Source of the DNA: Macrobrachium rosenbergii | Taxonomy: Eukaryota > Arthropoda > Malacostraca > Decapoda > Palaemonidae | Length of the DNA: 64,000 nt | Reading direction: 5' to 3' | Assembly: GCF_040412425.1 (NCBI RefSeq) | Contig: NC_089781.1 | Coordinates: 55,565,313 to 55,629,312, forward strand | Shown: positions 35,773 to 46,599 of the stretch, piece after piece | Position numbering within the stretch: the stretch's first letter is position 1 | Layout of the letters: the number at the start of each line of letters is the position of its first letter | The notes under the pieces: generated by a model | The model's input: the letters and a program-made list of their open reading frames with translations, nothing else | What the model was told of the DNA's origin: nothing | The model's database searches: none | Program-made: the position numbers and the translations under genes

Positions 35773-37933
35773 CCCTTTAACGCCGAAGCCCTATTTACAA
35801 AAACGTCTCCCGTATGCCGGCGGCGTTCGGTGAGTTAGCGCTGAAGCGGAAAAAAAAGTTTTTTTCAAAAAATCACAGCACACTTTTTTGGCTCCTTTTT
35901 TTGTCATTGCCTGAAGTTTAGTATGCAACCATCAGCAATGAAAAAAAATATAATTATCATATATAAATATTGGAATATATGACAGCGAAAAAAAACTCTT
36001 ATATAATTGTATACAAATCGCTGTAAGCAAAACGGTTAAAGCTAATGAGTTAATTATTTTTTAGTTGTATTGTACACTAAATTGCAATGATTTTGGTATA
36101 TAACAAATTTTAAAACGATCAAAGCAACACAGAGAAAATATTATCACAAAATGATGCATGAATTAAAACGCACGGAACATAAAAAATGTTTTTCAAAAAT
36201 TCACCATAAATCGAAATATTGTGCTAGACACTTCCGTTTGTTGAAAAATGAAGCTAATTGATTGAATATTACTAGACTGTAAGTGTTTTAGCTTACAATT
36301 GCAGTTTTTGACCATTTCGGTCGAGTTAAAGTTGACAGAAAGTCTAATTTTTTCTATTTATCGTGATTTATATGGAAATATTTCAAAAGTGATAAAAGCT
36401 ACAACCATGAGTTATTTTTTGTTGTATTGTACATGAAATTGCGCACATTTTCATATATAAAACTTTATGTAACGACTAATATAAAGCGGTGCAAATATTA
36501 TGACAACGAGACGAAAGAATTTCTGAGATGTTCGGCCGAGTTACCGCGCAGACGTAAGGAAAATGTTTTTTAAAAATTCACCATAAATCGAAATATTGTG
36601 CTAGAGACTTCCAATTTATTGCAAAATGAAGTTAAACGATTGAATATTACTAGAATGTAAGAGTTTTAGCTTATAATTGCGTTTTTACCATTTCGGTCGA
36701 GTTAAAGTTGACCGAAGGTTGAAATTTTGGCAGTTATCGTGATTTATGTGAAAATATTTCAAAACTGATAAAAGCTACAACCATGAGCTATTTTCTGTTG
36801 TATTCTACATGAAATTGCGCACATTTTCATATATAAAAGTTTATGTAACGACTAATGTAAAACGATGCAAACATTACGACAACATGACGAAAGAATTTCC
36901 AAGATGTTCGGCCGAGTTATCATAGCAGACGTAAGGAAAAAATTTTTTTTTCAGAAATTCACCATAAATCGAAGGATTGTGCTAGAGACTTCCAGTTTGT
37001 TGCAAAATGAAGGTACATGATTGAATATTACTAGAATGTAAGAGTTTTAGCTTATAATTGCGTTTTTTACCATTTCGGTTGAGTTAAAGTTGACCGAAGG
37101 TTGAAATTTTGGCAGTTATCGTGATTTATATGAAAATATTTCAAAACTGATAAAAGCTACAACCATGAGTTATTTTCTGTTGTATTCTACATGAAATTGC
37201 GCACATTTCCATATATAAAACTTTATGTAACGACTAATATAAAACAGTGCAAACATTAGGACAACGTGATGAAAGAATTTCTGGCACGGACATAAGAAAA
37301 AGTTTTTTCAAAAATTCACCATAAATCGAAATATTGTGCTAGAGACTTCCAATTGGTTGCAAAATGAAGGTAAATGATTGAATATTACTAGATCATAAGA
37401 GTTTTAGCTTAAAATTGCGTTTTTTTTACCATTTCGGTCGAGTCAAAGTTGACCGAGGGTTGAAATTTTGGCAGTTATCGTGGTTTATATGAAAATATTT
37501 CCAAACTTATAAAAGTTACAACCATGGGTTGTATTTTGCTGTATTGTACATGAAATTGCACACATTTTCATATATAAAACTTTATGTAACGGCTAATACA
37601 GAACAGTGCAAAAATTACGACAAAATGACGAAAGAATTTATGAAATTTTCGGCTGAGTTACCGCCCTTGCGTAAGAAAAAGTTTTTTCAAAAATTCACCA
37701 TAAATCGAAATATTGTGCTAGAGACTTCCAATTTGTTGCAAAATGAAGGTACATGATTGAATATTACTAGAATGTAAGAGTTTTAGAACTTACAATTGCG
37801 TTTTTCAACCATTTCGGTTGAGTCAAAGTTGACCGAAGGTTGAAATTTTTTGTAGTCGACGTACGGTACGTCCACTCGGCACCCAACAGACAATTTTAGT
37901 CGACGTATCATACGTCCAATAGGCGTTTAAGGG
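35773..37933. mobile_element. piggyBac-type TTAA element made of tandem repeats (2.2 kb)
   Basis: TTAA duplications lie at 35769-35772 and 37934-37937. The termini ccctttaacgccgaag and (complement) CCCTTAAACGCCTATTGG are TIRs. Removing the element joins the gag reading frame (...GTQPQL + TKGEAFHKEF). The interior is non-coding and consists mostly of five tandem units. This architecture suggests mobilisation in trans by a piggyBac transposase. Confidence 0.8.
36195..37860. repeat. About 375-bp tandem repeat, five units
   Basis: The anchor ttcaccataaatcgaa recurs at about 36200, 36577, 36958, 37315 and 37693, giving periods of about 377, 381, 357 and 378 bp. Each unit also contains gaatattactag, gttttagctta, accatttcggt, gagt(t/c)aaagttga and tacatgaaattgc(a/g)caca. 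Units differ by point changes and small indels. Confidence 0.85.
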
Positions 37934-38039
37934 TTAACTAAGGGAGAAGCTTTCCACAAGGAATTCAATCCCCCAAGCAGCTTTCAGAAGCTGATCAGGA
38001 TCCTTCTCCCAAAAGGGATAACAGGATTCACTTAATCCA

Positions 38040-39354
38040 AATTGAAATGACTACATTTTTGGATGGGTATAGCAACTCACCCAGGACCTCTGCCCCCTGG
38101 GTAACAGGCTGTCACAGTTCAGCTGTCGGTGCTCAGTCAGATTACACAAGCTCCCCCAAAAGGGATACACAGTTTGCAGCATTTGATCAGTTCCATAAGG
38201 AAATTATGAGTAATATCAAAGATGCCTTTGCCACAGAATGGCAATATATAATAGACATATTGCATGATTCCAAACAAGAAATTAAAGAAATCAAGTCAGT
38301 GATGTACAATCCAAAGTGTAAAAATACTGTGTCCTACAACCGAAAATGGAGTGGAAACAAACTCTGACCATACAAGGTCCAAGGTTAGAATTCCAACTGG
38401 AGCCAACAAAATGGCCATTTCGGACTACAAAGCTTCAGGTCAAAACATAACAGGGGCTCCAATATTCTCCCCTGATGTGTATTTTCTCTCCTGATGGTAA
38501 GTATCTAATTAATGAAAAAAAAAAACCATGATCGAAGTTGTACATGTGGAGTTTTGAGACAGGGCAGCATCCCCTGATACAGAATGGTGCCTCATACCAT
38601 CTTTGCCAGACATGGAGAAACCTCAAAAGGAAACAGTTCTCTTATGCTGGAATACAGCATTAAAAGTTATAGATGATGCCCTTTACCAGGTCAAGGGTAG
38701 GTGGATCTATACTCCCGTTATGAATAAAATCCAACTTGCTCACCAAGTATCCCCAGCTTTATGTCCCTTCACTTTTAAAATAATTAACCATGTGAAGACA
38801 AACTTTCAGAATTATGTAGCAAGTAGAAATGGGAGCCAATGGTAGAACTGAAACCATTCGCCACAGTTCTCCCAATCTGGAAAAATTCCACCAAGGAATG
38901 GGCAACACTTCAACTCCCTTTTGAAAGGAAACAGCTCCCCTTGTATGTTGCTACTCAGCAATTTGTGACCCCTATGAGAAGAATCTCAGATGAGACAGCT
39001 TCGTCAGAATTATGTGCTCGGGCCCTTCTCCTTAGTATCTTAACCTCTTCTACCTTGCTAGAAGTTGCCACCAAAAGGCTTCCAGATGATTCCAGGACAC
39101 TTTTTGCTGTTGTGGCTAAAAGTCTTATGCGAACCCTATGGGAAGTACTCCATGACTTTTTAGACTCGTGCTTAAAAGCGAGAATGGAAACACTGGAAGG
39201 CTCCAACAAGTCACTTCCTAATGTGACTGCTTTATTGCAGTCTAACCCTTTCTGCAAAGATCTGTTTGCAGATTCTGTTGTAACTCAAGTCAATGAGCAA
39301 GCACACCAACAAAATTGTACAGAGTATGTTCTGCTGGGAAAAGGAGAATTCTAG
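38040..39354 (+). pseudogene. DIRS family 2 gag
   Basis: Gag pieces in several frames run from about 35645 (EEIEEVPLGGDFLTDEVDTA) through 38047-38366 (acidic, with FDQFHKEIMSNIKDAF) and 38603-38845 to 38839-39354 (KPFATVLPIWKNSTKEWATL, SDETASSELCARALLLSILT). The length, position and following basic segment fit a DIRS gag. I recognise it by context rather than by a diagnostic motif. Stops and frame changes break it. Confidence 0.55.
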
Positions 39355-39559
39355 AAACAAAAAACCCAAAATTTCTCTTTACCCAATTCAAAAAAGGCTC
39401 GCTTTAATGAAAAATCATATAAGTATGCAGTCACCTCCAAAACTTTTCCTCATAAACAGGTAGGTGGTCAGATGGGACAACCCCCTTCAAAAGGGCAGCA
39501 ACAACTGCATCAGCAAGGACATCCTTTTCACAAGGTCCAAAAACTGTCTTACAAAGGAA

Positions 39560-41424
39560 AAGGAAAAGGAAAAGCAATGCCTGGAATGCCTATCTGCCTA
39601 TCAAGGGAAAAGGTAGAGGAAGAGGGGGTTTCAACAGGAATTTTTTGGTTGGGGGTTGGCTTCAAAGACACCACAAGGAATGGAAGTCTTCTCCTTGGGG
39701 ACACAGCATTGTTCTCAATGGGCTGGGGTGGAAATGGTCTCATCACCCCCCCCCCTCTCTTAAAGGGGTTCTTTCAAGAAACAAACCCCTTTCTGAAAGA
39801 TTACATGCAGAGGGCCCTGTTAAAAAGTGCCATAAGAGAAACATGCGTATGCAGTATTCGCTACCAAGCACGTCTCTTCAGTTTTCCCAAAAAGGATTCC
39901 TCCAAACGAAGAGTGATCCTTGACCTATCAACACTGAACAAGTACATTGTTTGCCAAAAGTTTCAGATGACTACTGTTGCCAAAGTACATTCAGTCATTC
40001 CAACAGGGACTTGGACAGTTTCTATAGATCTGAAAGATACATACTGGCACGTCCCTATTGCCGCTCCCTTTCGGTCCTTTCTAGGGTTCCGGATGGAGAA
40101 TATACGTACAGGTTCAAACTCATGCCTTTTAGGCTAAACAATGCCCAAAGAATTTTTACAAAATTAGCAACAGTAGTTGTCCAGGAACTCAGGAAAGAAG
40201 GAATACAAGTACAGTAATAGTTTACCTAGACGACTGGTTAATATGGGGGTCCACAAGAAAAGAGTGCTTGAAATACCTAAGACCAGTGGTCAACACACTC
40301 CAGTCAAAAGGTTTTATAATAAATTGGAAAAAATCCCACCTCATGCAGCAGATGCTTTCAGTGCCTGGGATTGTATTGGGATACTTTTCAGGGCCTGTTG
40401 TCTCTCCCCATCAAAACTCAGAACAGAATATGGAAAACCTCAAAAGGTTCCTAGCACAGCCCAGAGTTTCCATGCGGCAATTAGAACGCATGATGGGTCT
40501 GCTACAGTTTGCATCAGTAATAGATCCAATACTCAGATTGCAACTAAAAAACGTGAACAAATTTTGGCTATCACACGCAAGAAAAAAGATGTGAGACAGA
40601 TCTCACCAAAAGATTCAGAAAGTTGGGGAGATACTTCGGCCTTGGACCTGAAAGGAATCTATGGCGAAGCAGGTCACCCTGACTCCTCCATCTGTAAGAG
40701 TGACAATACACACAGATGCCTCATTGACAGGTTGGGGAGGACACTGGGAGAACCGTCAGGTGGCAGGGAGGTGGTCAGCTACTCTGAGGAAGTGTCATAT
40801 CAATTTCCTGGAACTGATGGCTGTCTTTTTGTCTCTCAAAAAACTCAAACCTCTAGAAGAGACACATATTCTATTGGTTCTAGACAACATGACTGCATTG
40901 TCCTGCATCAAGAGATCAGGATCATGTTCACCTCCTCTCAACATGGTAATACTAGCATCCTTCGGATGGCACAAGTAAAGAAGTGGCACCTGTCTGCAAT
41001 TCACATCACAGGGTCTCTCAAAATAATAGCAGACTCTATATCAAGGAAAATGACAGCCTCAATAGAATGGATGTTGGACAACCACTCTTTTCAAACCATA
41101 GCCAACATGCTTCCACAACCAGAAGTGGGACTGTTCGCCAAATACAAGAATCACAAACTCCCAGCATATGTGTCTCTGAACTTGGACAATCAAGCAATGG
41201 CAAGAGATGACCTCCTACAAGACTGGAACAAGTGGAGGACAATATATCTTTTTCCTCCATTGTCCCAGATTCCGAAGGTTTTGAGCAAACCCCTAACCTT
41301 CAGAGGAACAGCTTACTCAATAGCCCCAAATTGCCCAAACAGGCACTGGTTCCTAATTCCACTATCATCCGCTGTTCTATCCCAGGAAGTAGGAGGGAAA
41401 TCGTTTAGGCATCCTCCTTTCTGA
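39560..41424 (+). pseudogene. DIRS family 2 reverse transcriptase / RNase H
   Basis: RT motifs are RLFSFPKKDSSKRRVILDLS and LNKYIVCQKFQMTT (39870-39970), TVSIDLKDTYWHVPI (about 40015-40060, motif A), then YRFKLMPFRLNNAQRIFTKL (40110-40165). The catalytic box VIVYLDDWLIWGST is near 40216-40257. RNase H reads RVTIHTDASLTGWGGHW (about 40697-40745), CHINFLELMAVFLSLKKL (40800) and HILLVLDNMTALSCIKRSG (40870). The block VGLFAKYKNHKLPAYVSLNL and DWNKWRTIYLFPPLSQ (41125-41270) follows. Frame changes near 39900, 40210, 40590 and 40980 inactivate it. Confidence 0.85.
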
Positions 41425-41579
41425 GACGAGACCTTAATGTATGGATTTTTTAAAATTACCTACCATGAAAACTACTCACCCAACATTGCTGGGTACCTAG
41501 TGCAAAAATTACGGACATCTATCTGGCAATACCAGTCCGTATGGAAGGATATGGTTAGATTATAATCATGCTGAGAGCC

Positions 41580-42417
41580 CAGTTGAGATTTCTATAGAAA
41601 CACTTGTAAATTTTCTGATATACCTCTTTGAAAACAAACGTCTTTTGGTTACAACAATCATGGCATACAAGAGACCATTAACAGAACCCTTGCTTTATGG
41701 ATTTGGGATTGACTCCAGCATAGAAGTTGTTACTTCCCTTCTGCTGTCTTTTGCTTTACATAGACCTGTTCCCGAAAGACCTCCAATTTCTTGGTCCCTG
41801 AACAAGGTACTTAGATTTCTATCTACCCTTCAATTCAGCATACCCAATACAACCACAACTCACATGCTACAAACGGCGATCTTCTTGATTGCATTAGCAT
41901 CAGAAGCTCGTATTAGTGAACTGGGCTCTCTTCAACGGGACGATACATCACACAAACTGCTGATAATCAATTATTATTGTTCCCTGGCCCATCATTCCTG
42001 GCCAAAAATGAGGATCCTTTAAGAAAGAAATCTGTTCTTACAACAAAACTCAATTTAGCAGACAAAACATTATGCCCAGTTCAAGCACTTAAGGTTTACC
42101 TAGAGGTCACAGCAAACATCCCAGAAGGTCCAATTTTCCTACATCCTAGCATCAATAAACCACTTTCTCTACAAGGGGTAAGAATAATTTTAGTGTCCCT
42201 CATTAAAGAGGCAAACCCACACTCCTTTCCTAGGTCATATGATGTTAGGAAAGTAAGTACGTCGTTGGCCTTCCTCAGAAATGTCTCTTTCGAAGAAGTT
42301 TCCAAAAGCACAGGGTGGGCATCAGAGACAGTGTTCTTAGAACATTACTGCCATGTGCTCGAACAAATTCGTCTACTCTGCATATCAGTAGGTGATATGG
42401 TTAGTCCTGCCCCATAG
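41580..42417 (+). pseudogene. DIRS family 2 tyrosine recombinase
   Basis: The readable part begins near 41645 (FENKRLLVTTIMAYKRPLTE-like, core-binding region). The catalytic region has ALASEARISELGSL (Arg near 41911), PSFLAKNEDP (conserved in DIRS recombinases), SYDVRKVSTSLAF and FLEHYCHVLEQ (Tyr near 42343). In the HxxR motif the His is replaced by Tyr (YDVR, near 42238). One frameshift near 41975 splits the ORF. It ends at VSPAP and a stop at 42415-42417. Confidence 0.8.
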
Positions 42418-42704
42418 ACTCTACAGCAGAAAACCAGGGGTCTTCCTTGGGAAGATGCAACAAGACTGCAACCACACCCAACACACTTAGGTAAGTCACT
42501 ACAGAACTTCACCCTAAAAATGCAAGTTCTTGTTTACTTTCTTGTTTATTGTTACCATAACCTCAAAAGGTTTTTTAGAATAAGGAATGGGGCTTAAAAC
42601 TTGTGGCTTGCCCTCAGACCAGAAATGTTTTTTGTTTTTTCTTTGGATTTTTGAGATTAAAATTTTGAGAGCTTAAGCCTTTTGTCACCTGTCAATTTCT
42701 TTTG

Positions 42705-42800
42705 TAAAGCTCCTTGAGGACAAAACAAGCGGCTACACTATCAAAAATACAGGTTTTGATGTAGGAAAAACCTATTTTTGGTAGTCGCTGTTGTGTCCTC
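42705..42800 (+). repeat. DIRS family 2 internal complementary region
   Basis: The second half (caggttttgatgtaggaaaa, then acctatttttggtagtcgct) is the reverse complement of the right terminus at 43150-43205. The first half (cttgaggacaaaacaagcgg, then ctacactatc) should match the missing left terminus. Confidence 0.75.
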
Positions 42801-43205
42801 AAAATCCTCCCACTTCCCTGGCAAAATGGCATGGGATTTGGGCAAGGATCACCCTATATTGACCAGCAGAGAGTAATGAACCTAGTCTTTTGCCTGCCCT
42901 GGTTGTAAACAAGATGGCAGCCACGCATGTGCAACGGTCATTTCTTGCAGTTTTTGATGTAGGAAAAACTAGGTTCAGCTTTGCTGAAGATAAGGGAAAG
43001 TGCCCTTTTATCTTTGAGCCCATTATACTCTACCACGTGTCATAGTGTTTTCATTACAACACAATACCCGGATACAAGGCCAGGCTAAAAAATATTTCTT
43101 TGATACTAGTCTAGTCACCATGGAGTGCTGGCACACCATGGAGGATAACTCCTTGAGGATTCAACAGCGACTACCAAAAATAGGTTTTTCCTACGTCAAA
43201 ACCTG

Positions 43206-44439
43206 TTTTTTATATATAATATATTTTCTGATCATGTTCCAGTGACCTCTGTATCATCTTTAGTATGAATTATATTGTTAAAATAGACAGTGCCATGAGG
43301 CAAAGCTAGTTGTTGATGAGATTTTAACATTATGTAGCATATTTTGGTTAACAGTTATTCGCTGATAGATACATCTGCTTTAGTTTTAGATGTGATTTAA
43401 ACATAGTATATGAAACTAGTGTGTTCATTTTGTTTAGTACAAGTATCACATTTACAATTATGCTTATGTGCTGACTGTTACAACTTGCTATATTGACAGT
43501 CTGACAGGTTTTACTGCTAAATGATATATGGATTCTTATGTAATAACTATTGCTGGCCAGGCTACAAACAGTGTTATAAGGTGCAATCTTTAGACCCACT
43601 CTTTTATCCAGTTTTGACTTTTCATGCATTCACCCAGCAGGCACTTCTATCAGTATTATTCATTAATTTAGCAAAGTTCATTTCACTAATTAGAATATCA
43701 AGAGTTACAATCAAAATTAGTTATTATAAGTCTAATCGTAGTACTATGCATAATTATGAATCACTAGTCTTTACAACTGTAAATCCATGCTAAACAAGCA
43801 GACAGCTAATAACTTTGGCAATGCAATAAGAAGCACATAAAATAATTTCTATAATAATCAGTTATGTCAGTGGTGACAAGAATTTTTTTTAGTAAGCATC
43901 ACAACTTTAATAATAATTTTCAGTATAAGATGAATTTTGAGAATTATAAACATAATGTTCATCAAAATATTATACAAAGGTAGTAGCAAGAACAATAGTT
44001 TATCAAAGACATAATATAATTTAATAAAGAGCAAGAACAACACACTATAACATAATATGAGTTTCCTGAAGGTAAATGTCTTGGCTGATGCACATTTGAT
44101 GTTACAAACATGGTTTTAAGTACTGCACGATCATTATAATGAATGTAATGAAATGAAAGTTAGCGTAAACAGTTTTCAGACATGGCCGTTCCTATTTTTT
44201 ACATTTGTTTTCCTAGAGCTGACATTTATTTTCCTAATATTCTTAATTATTATCATAATTATTACTCAGAAGATGAACCCTGTTTTTATGGAACAAGCCC
44301 ACAGGGACCATTGACTTGAAATTAATGCTTCCAAAGAATATGGTGCTCATTAGGAAGTAAGAGAAGGTAAAGGGAAATACAGAGTGAAGAGATCTCACTT
44401 ATTAAAAAGAAAAAATAAATCAATAAAAAACAGATAAAA
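43206..44439. other. AT-rich intronic DNA, nothing recognised
   Basis: No exon, transposon ORF or terminal repeat could be supported. Confidence 0.5.
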
Positions 44440-45472
44440 ATGTACTACAATGAAAGGAGAATAGCATTTGGGTAGTAATGTATCTTTGCTTGAACTTTCG
44501 AAGTTCCAGTTGCACAACATCTTCATGGAGACTGTTCTACAGTCCAACAGTGCGAGGAATAAAGCATCTCTGGAACTGAGAAGTTTGACAGCGGGGCACA
44601 TTTATTGTATATTGGTGCTGCTGTTTATCGAATCTGGTTTCTTTCGGCAGGAAAAGGGAATCAGGGATCAATTGTGAATATGAAAGATCTCCATCAAAAT
44701 ACAACTTATGAAAAGATGACAAACATGAGAACATTCGTCAATGGTCCAAGTAATAACTGCTAATATTAAGAAACAGAAACCTAGCAGACATTCACACTGG
44801 AGGACAGTATTCTAGTAAAGGAAGTACACATGACCTAAAACAGGTTGTATTAATTCATCAGCTATAAATATATGAGGCCTTATGAACACTACGTAACTTT
44901 CATGCGGCATTTGCTGAAACTTTCATTAGATGTTTCTCAAATGTAAGATTTGAGTCAAAATTTACACCTAGAATAGTTAAAGCTTCAGACTCATTCAGCA
45001 GAGTCCCATCCACCTGAAGGGGAGGATGGGGTGGAAAATCTGTATGAGATCTGCTAATCAATAGTGTTTTTGACTGGGGTTCAGCCTCATACCCAACTGA
45101 TTACGCCATTCACTGATCCAATCCATGTCCTGACTGAAACTCAGGGCAGTTTCATTTCTCATGTGGAGACTTTACTACGCTCACAAGTGTTGCATCATCA
45201 GTATATTGAACAATCTTGTTTTTCAGGCCAACAACCATATCACTTGTATACACTAAAAATAACAGTGGACCAAAAATGCTACCCTGTGGAACTCCAGACA
45301 CAATAGGTTTTGGTTCACTAAAGATCCCATCAACAACAACCCGCTGCTGCCTACCTGTAAAGAAATCTTGAAGTACTGTAATCCTAAAACATATTCACCC
45401 ACTCTAAGATCTGAAGTTTCTAAATAAGTGACTTGTGATTTATTAATCGAAAGCAGCACTAAAATATATTTG

Positions 45473-45602
45473 AATTACTCTGCACTCAAAACCCTTACCA
45501 AGGTTCTCTTGCCAATGGCATGTCAAGTCTAAAAGAGAATTACTCTGCACTCAAAACCCTTACCAAGGTTCTCTTGCCAATGGCATGTCAAGTCTAAAAG
45601 AG
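45473..45602. repeat. 65-bp tandem duplication within the LINE
   Basis: The unit starting aattactctgcactcaaaac is repeated head to tail (45473 and 45538) with essentially no differences. This points to a recent local duplication. Confidence 0.9.
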
Positions 45603-45639
45603 TATCTCAGGTCTAAAAGAGTATCCCAGGTAGCTGTTA

Positions 45640-46165
45640 TCCATTTCAGGGACCACAAGCCATCATTTTTTTCAAATATCTTTCAAACTAATTATTTTAT
45701 CGAAATGGTACTTTGACACAGTGTACAGGACACCTCCCGCTAATTTTTGGTAACATAGTGCACTGTCAAATGGTTTTAGTTAAGGCATTTACTCTTGACT
45801 CAAATGGTGTTGCCAAGTATCACCAAACTGTGCATTCGAACGTCCTTTATCCCCATCCCGTCCTTCCCTCTCCCTTCCCCTCCTCATCCCTCCCTCGACT
45901 CACTTTCCTGGCCTCCCCATCTCCGCTCCCCCTTTCCTGTCTGTCTGGGGAATAGCGGACGTTCGACTGCATAGATTAGTCTTGCTGACTCATGCAACTT
46001 TGCCTTTAAAAGTCAAAAGTAAACGCCTTAACTAACACCATTTGACAATGCACTGTATTACCAAAAATTAGCGGAGGTGTCTTGTCCACTGTGTCAAAGT
46101 ACCATTTCGATCAAATAATTAGTTTAAAAGATATCTATGAAAAACGATGACTCGCGGTCCCTGGA
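45640..46165. mobile_element. Inverted-repeat element inserted in the LINE
   Basis: About 45640-45810 is the inverse of 46005-46175: cagggaccacaagccatcat pairs with the complement of gcggtccctgg, and atggtactttgacacagtgt and caaatggttttagttaaggc are mirrored. The arms are about 160 bp around a 190-bp C/T-rich centre. It separates LINE peptide YRKQ from TWDTLLDL. Confidence 0.7.
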
Positions 46166-46599
46166 ATGGATAGTAACTGCTTCCTATATGCATACTGACT
46201 ATCAGCTAACACTCCTTTAGATTCCAAATAATTACATAGTGGCTCAAAAAGAAGTTTTTCCTGCAATTTTGGACAGCACAGCCAGAATAGAAATTGGCCT
46301 GTAGTTACTGCAATTTGCAGATATGTCATTCTTTGGAAAAGGCACTGTATTACTAAGCTTGTACTTGTCCGCAAAGATAATACATCACCATAAAAATCTA
46401 TAAAACCTACTAATCTTGGGAGACAACACAAGAAACTTTTTTAAAAATCAAAGGGAAGAAACCATCAGGATCTTCTCCACCCCAGCTATCAAGATTTTCT
46501 TAACATCCCCAGAGCAAATTGCAAATTTTGTAAGAATAGGTTCAGGATAACAAGTATCAGGGAGAGGGGCATCCTCAGCCGACTGCTTAGCTTCAAATC

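Larger units (their letters stand above)
35640..43205 (+). mobile_element. DIRS-type retrotransposon, family 2, copy 1 (5' end missing)
   Basis: This is a plus-strand DIRS with gag, RT/RNase H and tyrosine recombinase, an internal complementary region (42705-42800) and a right terminal repeat ending near 43205. The left terminal repeat predicted by the complementary region (a sequence starting tatttttgatagtgtagc) is not present upstream, so the 5' end is lost. A 2.2-kb TTAA element interrupts gag. Base composition and peptide differ strongly from family 1. Confidence 0.8.
44440..46580 (-). pseudogene. Jockey-like LINE reverse transcriptase, 3' part
   Basis: On the minus strand, frames line up as a non-LTR reverse transcriptase. 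PYGGEDPDGFFPL-type sequence and KLSNTVPFPKNDIS are followed by NYRPISILAVLSKI and KGVLADSQYAYRKQ (46480-46180). After an insertion, TWDTLLDL appears (about 45620). Next come VVVDGIFSEPKPIVSGVPQG (about 45340-45280) and IVQYTDDATLVSV (about 45215-45175), where the catalytic box is YTDD. LQVDGTLLNESEALTILGVN follows (about 45020-44960), then the C-terminal RCQTSQFQRCFIPRTVGLWN (near 44590). The region between YRK and TWD is disrupted and stops are frequent, so it is inactive. Confidence 0.82.

Noticed and set aside
36195..37860. CRISPR-like or functional repeat array
   Set aside because: Units are about 375 bp, directly adjacent, without spacers, and lie inside a TTAA transposon in a eukaryotic genome.
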